Below are positions 45,301 through 51,460 of a stretch of 64,000 bases of DNA, piece after piece (position 1 is the stretch's first letter; every line of letters begins with the position of its first letter). Source of the DNA: Pedobacter psychrodurus (lineage in GTDB: Bacteria; Bacteroidota; Bacteroidia; Sphingobacteriales; Sphingobacteriaceae); the NCBI RefSeq assembly GCF_004331735.1, contig NZ_SJSO01000004.1, positions 200,847 to 264,846 on the forward strand, read 5' to 3'. The position numbers and the translations under genes were made by a program. Below the pieces are notes generated by a model. That model was not told the DNA's origin, ran no database searches, and worked only from the letters and a program-made list of their open reading frames with translations.

Positions 45301-45472
45301 AGCAGATGCGATTAATCTTGATTTAAGCAAGATCACAGGGAAATTCAATGTAAAAGTGCTGAATACTAGAACGGGGAAAATGCTTAAGGAAGAAAAAATT
45401 AACGCTGGTGCAATTGTAAAACTGGATAAAGTAGCATCAGGCGACGAGGTACTCATCATCAATAAAATTTAA
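42311..45472 (+). CDS. Beta-helix plus TIM-barrel-like fusion protein, secreted, function unknown
   Basis: A 1053-residue protein; a second ATG at 42341 would give the cleaner signal peptide MQLKALPILVIALFVANFSF. Residues about 60-500 are a pectate-lyase-like beta-helix (DATLRIQSAINYVAKLPIGK, GVVLRGSGSGENGTKIFA, EHFAGSAVNVLETAKRITVE). Residues about 590-1000 resemble a glycosidase TIM barrel (GDVWAPFYELPFARSGQDKA, NLWYWDRLKQFANLADQKGL, VLIHENYFQHN, VIQLIGAEFTGPLHFV, AVMYSGDSFESFGWAI), with a small beta domain at the end. I recall a DUF6298-type annotation for such C-terminal regions but cannot verify it. Candidate acids are in IHENYF and IGAEFTG. It is one base from the GH140-like gene, so the two may act on the same side chain. 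Confidence 0.75.
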   Translation: MPKTNHILKAMQLKALPILVIALFVANFSFAQKTKPVEPPKPIFKGKDGKMAYTPDAEGNRIPDFSYAGYMAGEKAIPSATIKVIVPVSKGDATLRIQSAINYVAKLPIGKDGLRGAVLLEKGTYEVAGTLRLSASGVVLRGSGSGENGTKIFATGLDRIGVIRILGQKNKIEEQAIAITDPYVPVNANKITLSNASGLKVGDQIMIHRPSTKEWIETLKTVEFGGGESTLGWKPGTRDIHWDRKIIAINGNTITFDAPITTALDSKFGGATLSKYKWEGRITQSGIENLKIESDYHKENSKDEYHRWTAICLDNVQDAWVRQVVFEHFAGSAVNVLETAKRITVEDCKSLTPVSEIGGERRFTFLTTGQQTLFQRLYSEYGYHDFAVGFCAPGPNVFVQCQSYLPFSFSGAIDSWASGVLFDIVNVDGQALSYLNRGQDGQGAGWSAANSVFWQCSAARVDNFQPPTAQNWAFGTWAQFSGNGYWDMSNEQIQPRSLYYAQLKDRLGNEIDSRAFVLPVETEASSSPPVDVALKLTKLAYKPALTVSEYIDSASERNKIPTDAGSAKSIDKIGLDKVIQPILADAMTIKNGWLVRGNEIVVGNRQDVPWWNGSARPHGLKNTKFHITRFVPGRSGNGLTDDLDSITDAMKNGSVKVLDHNYGLWYDRRRDDHERIRRMDGDVWAPFYELPFARSGQDKAWDGLSKYDITKYNLWYWDRLKQFANLADQKGLVLIHENYFQHNIIEAGAHYADFPWRTANNINNTGFPEPVPYAGDKRIFMAEQFYDITNKHRKAIHRAYIRKCLENFDGNTGVIQLIGAEFTGPLHFVQFWIDTIKEWEKETGKHPIIGLSVTKDVQDAILSDPERANVINLIDIRYWHYQADGTTYAPQGGLSLAPRQHARLLKPKKTSFEEVYHAVSEYKNKFPEKAVMYSGDSFESFGWAILMAGGSLSNINEIDQSVLSAASSMKPFLPAGKSAKQYGLENAGKAYILYNASADAINLDLSKITGKFNVKVLNTRTGKMLKEEKINAGAIVKLDKVASGDEVLIINKI

Positions 45473-45473
45473 C

Positions 45474-46874
45474 ATGAACATTAAATCTAAAATATTTCTG
45501 CTAACGGTTGTTTCTTGCCTGGCTTTTGGCTGTAAGAAAAAGCCTCATTTTGGCGATAAAAGCCTCTTGGTTTCTGAGAATGGAAGATATTTAACCACTG
45601 GTGATGGCAAACCATTCTTTTGGCTTGGCGATACAGGCTGGTTGTTATTTGGCAGATTGACAAGAGAAGAGGCAAATACTTACCTCGAAGACCGTAAACA
45701 AAAAGGCTTTAATGTAATCCAGGTGATGTTATTACATGATGTGCCATCCAGAAATATCTATATGGATTCTTCAGTCGTTCATGCTGATGTTTCAAAACCA
45801 ATGCTTACGCCGGGCGATAACCCGAAAGATTCTTTGGCTTATGATTATTGGGACCATGTTGATTATATCATTGATAAGGCTGCCGAAAAAGGGTTGTATA
45901 TGGGCTTAGTACCCGTTTGGGGAACAAACGTTAAGCAAAAAAAGGTTAACAAAACGCAGGCAAAAGCTTATGCTGAATTTCTGGCAAAACGCTATAAAGA
46001 TAAATGGAATATCATCTGGTTAAATGGCGGCGATATTAAAGGTAGCGATGGAATGGATGTTTGGAAAACGATTGGCGAAACCTTAAGCGCAAACGATCCG
46101 AATCACTTAATTACTTTCCATCCAAGGGGCAGAACAGCCTCTTCGCAATGGTTCCAAAAGGCGAAATGGTGCGATTTTGATATGGTTCAATCCGGCCACC
46201 GTCGTTACGACCAGGATACTTCTAAAAACGAGAAATTACATTATGGAGAAGATAACTGGAAATACATCGAAGCTGATTATAAATTAAAACCAACAAAACC
46301 TACTATAGATGGTGAGCCTTCGTACGAAGATATTCCACAAGGCTTACACGATACCACTCAACCACGCTGGATAGATGCAGATGTACGAAGATATGGTTAC
46401 TGGTCGGTTTTTGCGGGGGCTTTCGGTTATACTTATGGCCATAATTCGGTAATGCAGATGTACAAAAAAACGGATTTAAAACCAGCTTATGGTCCGAAAG
46501 ACCAATGGATAACGGCGATAAATGCCCCAGGAGCAAAACAAATGCAATACCTGAAAGATTTACTGTTATCTCATTCTTATTTCGACCGGGTGCCTGATCA
46601 GACTTTGGTAGCTGGCAAAAATGGCGAAAAATACGAGCGGGTTATTGCAACAAGGGGTGAAGAGTTTGCGCTAGTTTATACTTATACCGGCAGAAATTTT
46701 AGCATACAGATGGGGAAAATTGATGGTGATGAAGTAAAAGCATCGTGGTTTGATCCAAGAACAGGTAAAACTACGCCGATTGGCGAATTTGAAAATAAAG
46801 GAATAAAAGAATTTAATCCACCAGGTGAGCCTGTAAATGGTAATGATTGGGTTTTGATTTTAGATGAAATATAG
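45474..46874 (+). CDS. GH140-type glycoside hydrolase (apiosidase-like), lipoprotein
   Basis: A 466-residue lipoprotein with signal ending AFGC (about Cys 20). The catalytic TIM barrel (DUF4038/GH140 type) begins LLVSENGRYLTTGDGKPFFW and LGDTGWLLFGRLTREEANTY; candidate catalytic acids are in IIWLNGGDIKGSDG and TIDGEPSYEDIPQG. A C-terminal beta domain (ASWFDPRTGKTTPIGEF) matches the putative collagen-binding-like domain often fused to this barrel. The characterised GH140 enzyme BT1012 removes apiose side chains from rhamnogalacturonan II, which supports an RG-II or apiogalacturonan substrate here. It starts one base after the preceding stop. Confidence 0.88.
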   Translation: MNIKSKIFLLTVVSCLAFGCKKKPHFGDKSLLVSENGRYLTTGDGKPFFWLGDTGWLLFGRLTREEANTYLEDRKQKGFNVIQVMLLHDVPSRNIYMDSSVVHADVSKPMLTPGDNPKDSLAYDYWDHVDYIIDKAAEKGLYMGLVPVWGTNVKQKKVNKTQAKAYAEFLAKRYKDKWNIIWLNGGDIKGSDGMDVWKTIGETLSANDPNHLITFHPRGRTASSQWFQKAKWCDFDMVQSGHRRYDQDTSKNEKLHYGEDNWKYIEADYKLKPTKPTIDGEPSYEDIPQGLHDTTQPRWIDADVRRYGYWSVFAGAFGYTYGHNSVMQMYKKTDLKPAYGPKDQWITAINAPGAKQMQYLKDLLLSHSYFDRVPDQTLVAGKNGEKYERVIATRGEEFALVYTYTGRNFSIQMGKIDGDEVKASWFDPRTGKTTPIGEFENKGIKEFNPPGEPVNGNDWVLILDEI

Positions 46875-46880
46875 ATAAGT

Positions 46881-46961
46881 CGTCATTCCCAACTTGATTG
46901 GGAATCGTAATGCCTTGGCTATTGTTTGGGTATTAAGATTCCCGCCTGTGCGGGAATGACG
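46881..46961. repeat. REP-like inverted repeat (CGTCATTCCC family)
   Basis: Begins CGTCATTCCCAACTTGATTG and ends with CCCGCCTGTGCGGGAATGACG. Each arm also forms its own small hairpin (TTCCCAA...TTGGGAA and CCCGC...GCGGG). Confidence 0.85.
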
Positions 46962-46982
46962 ATCATTAAAGAATAAAAAACA

Positions 46983-47909
46983 GTGTATAAAACAAAATCC
47001 ATATCATCATTTCGCTTAGCTATAATTGGCCTGATGCTTTGTGGATTAGCTTCATGCTCAAAACAGGCCTATCTGTTTACCTCCTTCCACGAGCCAGCAA
47101 ATGAGGGATTAAGACTGCTATACAGTTACGATGCCTACCATTGGACTGATTTAAATAAAACATTCTTAAAACCTGAAGTTGGGACGCAGAAAGTTCTACG
47201 CGACCCATCCATAGTTCAAGGCCCAGATGGAACTTTTCATTTGGTTTGGACCTGCAGTTGGAAAGGTGACAAAGGTTTCGGTTACTCAAGTTCTAAAGAT
47301 CTGATCAATTGGACTGAACAAAAGTTTATTCCGGTAATGGATAGCGAGCAAAAAACGGTGAATGTTTGGGCTCCCGAAATTTTTTACGATGATGAGAAAA
47401 AAGAATATGTAATTATCTGGGCTTCAACTATACCGTTTCGCTTTACTAAAGGAATAGAAGAAGAAGAAAATAACCACCGGATGTACAGCATTACCACCAA
47501 AGATTTTGTAAGTTTTTCAAAACCTAAATTGTTTTTAGACCCTGTTTTTAGCGTTATCGATGCAGTAATTGTGAAAAGAGCTACCAAAGATTATGTGTTG
47601 GTTTTGAAGGATAATACGCGTCCCAACAGGAATTTGAAAGTTGCTTTTGCTAAAGATGCTTTGGGGCCTTATGAAAATGTTTCAGAAACTTTTAGTCCCA
47701 AGTTAACCGAAGGACCAACAGTTGTAAAAGTAGGAAACGACTGGTTGATTTATTTTGATGCTTACGGGCAGAAAATTTATTCAGCTTACAAAACAGCTGA
47801 TTTTAAAACCTTTAAGGATGTGACTGCAAAAGTTTCCATCCCCGAGGGACACAAACACGGAACGATAATAAAAGTGAAAAAGAAAGTGATTGAGAATTTA
47901 TTGAAATAA
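46983..47909 (+). CDS. GH43-family glycosidase-like lipoprotein
   Basis: A 308-residue protein starting at GTG (MYKTKSISSF), with a lipoprotein signal ending LASC (about Cys 25). It is a five-bladed beta-propeller of the GH43 type. The expected catalytic triad is visible: Asp in LRDPSIVQGPDGTFHLVWT near residue 73, Asp in VIDAVIVKR near 192, and Glu in LTEGPTVVKVG near 242. GH43 members remove alpha-L-arabinofuranose, xylose or galactose; arabinan or galactan side chains of pectin are natural targets here. Subfamily cannot be assigned. REP-like repeats flank the gene on both sides. Confidence 0.85.
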   Translation: MYKTKSISSFRLAIIGLMLCGLASCSKQAYLFTSFHEPANEGLRLLYSYDAYHWTDLNKTFLKPEVGTQKVLRDPSIVQGPDGTFHLVWTCSWKGDKGFGYSSSKDLINWTEQKFIPVMDSEQKTVNVWAPEIFYDDEKKEYVIIWASTIPFRFTKGIEEEENNHRMYSITTKDFVSFSKPKLFLDPVFSVIDAVIVKRATKDYVLVLKDNTRPNRNLKVAFAKDALGPYENVSETFSPKLTEGPTVVKVGNDWLIYFDAYGQKIYSAYKTADFKTFKDVTAKVSIPEGHKHGTIIKVKKKVIENLLK

Positions 47910-47918
47910 TAAATGTGT

Positions 47919-48022
47919 CGTCATTGCGAACTGACGCAAGGGAATGAGCTAGAGCGTGAAGCAATCTATTTAACAAAAAAGATTGCTTCGTTCCGATGAA
48001 AAATCGGAAACTCGCAATGACG
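47919..48022. repeat. REP-like inverted repeat (CGTCATTGCG family)
   Basis: Begins CGTCATTGCGAACTGACGCA, contains GAAGCAATCT and AGATTGCTTCG, and ends ACTCGCAATGACG; an inner hairpin CCGATGAAAAATCGG adds a further stem. Confidence 0.85.
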
Positions 48023-48038
48023 TAATGAATTAAATAAC

Positions 48039-49871
48039 ATGAAAATATTTAAAATACTTTGTTTAAACCTAACGCTAGCATTTGCAACACAAAACTTGCA
48101 GGCTCAAGATACAGTGCGTTACACAGGCAAAACTTTGGTCAACGCAGATTACCACCATGGTCAGCTTTCGCCAGTGATGGGTGTGCACAGTATCCAAACT
48201 TTCCGGGCAAACAGAGAACACCCTGAACTGGCAGAAAACTTCGGCTGGACCTACAACCATGCGCCTATGTTGGCCTACTGGAACAACAAATTTTACATTG
48301 AATATTTAAGTGATAAAGTTGGAGAAAGTATTCCTCCGGGCCAAACATTAGTACAATCATCGAAAGATGGCTACACCTGGACTAAACCTGATGTAGTATT
48401 TCCAATTTACCGAATTCCGGATGGAACCACAAAGGAGGGAAGAACCGATGTAGCAAAAGATTTAGATGCTGTAATGCACCAAAGGATGGGTTTCTATGTT
48501 TCTACTAAAAATGTATTGCTGGTTCTGGGTTTTTATGCGATCAGTTTTGATGCAAAAGACGATCCCAACGACGGTCATGGCATTGGTAGAGCAGTAAGAG
48601 AAATTCAAGCTGACGGCAAGTACGGCCCAATTTATTTCGTCCATTACAATCCCGGATATTCAGAGAAAAACACTAAATATCCATTGTATACTAAAAGCAA
48701 AAGTAAAACTTTTATTGATGCCTGTAACGAGTTGTTAACAAATAAGTTGATGACGCAGCAATGGAATGAAGAAGCCGACCGGAAAGATCCTTTAATCACT
48801 TTACAGAAACAGTATAAAGCTTTTAGTTACTACCATCTACCTGATGGAAGAGTTGTTGGCTTATGGAAAAACGCCTTAACAGCAATCAGTAATGACAACG
48901 GCAAAAGCTGGCCAGAAAATGCTTCTCGTGCACCCGGTTTTGTAAACAGTAATGCAAAAATCTGGGGACAAAAAACTTCAGATGGTAATTATGCAACGGT
49001 TTATAATCCATCAGAATATAGGTGGCCGTTAGCCATTTCTACCAGTAAAAATGGTTTAGATTACACCAATCTGTTGTTGATAAATGGCGAAATCACACCA
49101 ATGCGCTATGGTGGTAATTACAAATCTTATGGTCCGCAATATGTACGTGGCATTGAAGAAGGAAATGGAAAACCGGTGGATGGTAAATTGTGGGTAACCT
49201 ACAGCATGAACAAGGAAGATATCTGGGTTTCTTCGGTTCCTGTGCCCGTAAATGATAAAGCTACCCAACATGTAAATGATAATTTTGAGAAGCTTCCAAA
49301 AGGCAAAGAACTCGAAATGTGGAATACTTACAGTCCGCTTTGGGCGCCAGTTAAAGTTGAAAATGGTGCTTTGGTTTTAAAGGATAAAGATCCATTTGAT
49401 TATGCGAAGGCAGAGCGGATATTCCCGGCGGGTAGAAAAACAATTACCTCGTTTTCTGTTACACCAAAACAAAATAATTTCGGTTTGCTGGAAATCGAAT
49501 TGCAAGATGCTAAAGGAATGGCAACCGTTCGATTGACTTTTGATACCGCTGGTACTTTAAGCGCAAAAGCTGGTGCCCGTTATAAAAATTTTATGAAGTA
49601 TGAGGCAGGAAAAAGCTACGATATTAAATTAAAATTGGATGCTCATACCCGTTTTTACACCATCACGGTGAATGGAAAAGACGTTTTAACAAGTCTGGCT
49701 TTTCAACCGGTGGCCGAAGTTTCCAAAATTGTTTTCCGCACAGGTGATGTTCGCCGTTTTCCTGATGTGGATACACCTGCCGACCAGGAATATGATTTAA
49801 AAAATGCCGGAGAATCAGAGAAAAAGGAAGCTGTTTATACGATTAAATACTTAAAAACGGAGGGATTTTGA
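48039..49871 (+). CDS. Secreted beta-propeller (sialidase/BNR-like) with C-terminal beta-sandwich
   Basis: A 610-residue protein with a signal peptide ending LQAQ (about residue 23). Residues about 50-410 look like a six-bladed propeller with Asp-box-like repeats (VQSSKDGYTWTKPD, ISNDNGKSWPENA, STSKNGLDYTNL). From about residue 430 a laminin-G-like beta-sandwich follows (FEKLPKGKELEMWNTYSPLW to IVFRTGDVRRFPDVDTP). Related propellers in pectin loci include rhamnosidases and lyases, but no family-defining catalytic residues could be placed, so the reaction is unknown. The conserved histidine-rich start (YHHGQLSPVMGVHSIQTF) may form part of the active site. Its stop overlaps the frame that leads into the next gene. 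Confidence 0.7.
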   Translation: MKIFKILCLNLTLAFATQNLQAQDTVRYTGKTLVNADYHHGQLSPVMGVHSIQTFRANREHPELAENFGWTYNHAPMLAYWNNKFYIEYLSDKVGESIPPGQTLVQSSKDGYTWTKPDVVFPIYRIPDGTTKEGRTDVAKDLDAVMHQRMGFYVSTKNVLLVLGFYAISFDAKDDPNDGHGIGRAVREIQADGKYGPIYFVHYNPGYSEKNTKYPLYTKSKSKTFIDACNELLTNKLMTQQWNEEADRKDPLITLQKQYKAFSYYHLPDGRVVGLWKNALTAISNDNGKSWPENASRAPGFVNSNAKIWGQKTSDGNYATVYNPSEYRWPLAISTSKNGLDYTNLLLINGEITPMRYGGNYKSYGPQYVRGIEEGNGKPVDGKLWVTYSMNKEDIWVSSVPVPVNDKATQHVNDNFEKLPKGKELEMWNTYSPLWAPVKVENGALVLKDKDPFDYAKAERIFPAGRKTITSFSVTPKQNNFGLLEIELQDAKGMATVRLTFDTAGTLSAKAGARYKNFMKYEAGKSYDIKLKLDAHTRFYTITVNGKDVLTSLAFQPVAEVSKIVFRTGDVRRFPDVDTPADQEYDLKNAGESEKKEAVYTIKYLKTEGF

Positions 49872-49934
49872 TGAGAAAGTTTGGAGTTCGGGGTTTGGAG
49901 TTTGGGGTCTTCCCCTCAGTGCGTTTAAGTACAT

Positions 49935-49966
49935 CGTCATTGCGAGGAGGCACGACGTGGCAATCT
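49935..49966. repeat. REP-like half element upstream of the acetylesterase
   Basis: CGTCATTGCGAGGAGGCACG followed by ACGTGGCAATCT; same family as 15972 and 54236. Confidence 0.75.
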
Positions 49967-49974
49967 TTCTGCAG

Positions 49975-50044
49975 CGTCATTCCCAACTTGATTGGGAATC
50001 GTAATGCAATAGGCTTTAAGATTCCCGCCTGCGCGGGAATGACG
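49975..50044. repeat. REP-like inverted repeat that provides the acetylesterase start codon
   Basis: Begins CGTCATTCCCAACTTGATTG and ends CCTGCGCGGGAATGACG. The last ATGACG of the repeat is the start ATG (50039) and second codon of the acetylesterase gene. Confidence 0.8.
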
Positions 50045-51460
50045 ACACTAATAATTCTCCTTTCACTATTCTCTTTCTCATCCAATGCCAAAATCCTCCT
50101 ACCTCAAATTTTATCGAGTAATATGGTTTTGCAAAGAGATAAACCCATCAATATCTGGGGATTTGCTGCGCCCGATGAAAAAGTAGAAGTCACTTTTGCT
50201 GGACAGAAAAAACAAACCATTACCGATAAAAATGGAAACTGGCTAGTGGTTTTAGCGCCATTAAAAACGGCTACTAAACCCCAAAAAATGACCATTTCAG
50301 GTAGCAACAAAATTGAATTGACCAATATTTTGGTTGGCGAAGTTTGGGTGTGTTCTGGTCAATCGAATATGGAATACGCCATGCGTAAACTCGCTAAAAT
50401 CCCGAAACCTAAAAATGAAAAATTAGGCTTTCCAGCTGATGAAGTGGCGAAAGCAAAAAATACACAAATCAGGATTTTCCTGGTCAATCGTAAACAGTTG
50501 AATAAACCAGATTCTCTTCATAAAAGTTGGGCAGTAGCACAAGATTCCGCTTTGCGTGCTTTCTCGGCCGTAGGTTATTTCTTTGCCAAAGAAGTTCAAG
50601 CGAAGTTGGGTATTCCTGTCGGGATGATCTCTTCCGCCATTCCTGGTAGTGCCATTGAGCCATGGATTTCGGAAGATGCTTTTGCTCAGGAAGATTACTT
50701 CAAAAATCAAAAAGTGGGTAATGATCCTGGTAAGTTTTATCTCACGATGATTGAACCACTTTCAAAATTCAAAATTCGTGGTTTTCTTTGGTATCAGGGC
50801 GAAACAAATTGCTTTTTGAATGAGAAAATTAGCTATTCGTATAAAATGAAAGTGTTGGTTAACAGCTGGAGAAAAGCCTGGGGAGAACAGGATTTGCCTT
50901 TCTATTATGTTCAAATTGCACCTTTCGATTATAGCAAACAAAAGAGCGACAAAGTGGTGCTTACTGCCGATACAGAACCTAATTTTTGGGAGGCACAACA
51001 ACAGATTTTGCGTATGCCAAATACAGGAATGATTTCGACTTCCGATTTAAACGACAACGGAGGAGATTTGCATCCAACCTATAAATGGGAAGTAGGCAGA
51101 AGATTAGCGCTCTGGGCTTTGGCAAAAACGTACAACCAGAGAATAGTATTTTCAGGGCCGATTTATAAAAATGTAAGCTTTTCAAATGGCAAAGCCTTAT
51201 TAAATTTCGACTATCTAAAATCAACCAGTTCATCTCCAATTACCGGATTTACAATTGCCGGTAGCAATGGCAAATTTGTAAATGCAGATGCGATTGTGAA
51301 AGACGGCAAGGTTGTGGTTTCTTCAAAAGAAATTACAGAACCAAAAACTGTACGCTATAACTGGACGGAAAACCCATCTGGCAATTTTTATGGTAATGCT
51401 TTGCCTGCTTTGCCTTTCCGTACCGATAATCCTTTAACCAATCAATTTAAAACCAATTAA
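50039..51460 (+). CDS. Sialate O-acetylesterase-family (SGNH) carbohydrate esterase, secreted
   Basis: The start chosen gives MTTLIILLSLFSFSSNAK, a normal short signal peptide, and a 474-residue protein. The frame is open further upstream to 49868, but that part is a translation of two REP repeats. The catalytic Ser is in VWVCSGQSNMEYAM, the block FLWYQGETN is present, and the Asp-His pair is probably in GGDLHPTYKWE. An N-terminal beta domain (NMVLQRDKPINIWGFAAPDE) precedes the SGNH fold, as usual for this family. It should remove acetyl groups from pectic sugars before chain cleavage. The stop overlaps the next ATG (TAATG), coupling it to the GH2 gene. Confidence 0.88.
   Translation: MTTLIILLSLFSFSSNAKILLPQILSSNMVLQRDKPINIWGFAAPDEKVEVTFAGQKKQTITDKNGNWLVVLAPLKTATKPQKMTISGSNKIELTNILVGEVWVCSGQSNMEYAMRKLAKIPKPKNEKLGFPADEVAKAKNTQIRIFLVNRKQLNKPDSLHKSWAVAQDSALRAFSAVGYFFAKEVQAKLGIPVGMISSAIPGSAIEPWISEDAFAQEDYFKNQKVGNDPGKFYLTMIEPLSKFKIRGFLWYQGETNCFLNEKISYSYKMKVLVNSWRKAWGEQDLPFYYVQIAPFDYSKQKSDKVVLTADTEPNFWEAQQQILRMPNTGMISTSDLNDNGGDLHPTYKWEVGRRLALWALAKTYNQRIVFSGPIYKNVSFSNGKALLNFDYLKSTSSSPITGFTIAGSNGKFVNADAIVKDGKVVVSSKEITEPKTVRYNWTENPSGNFYGNALPALPFRTDNPLTNQFKTN

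Noticed and set aside
49868..50038. Long N-terminal extension of the acetylesterase frame
   Set aside because: The 57 extra residues come from two REP elements, and a good signal peptide starts at 50039.
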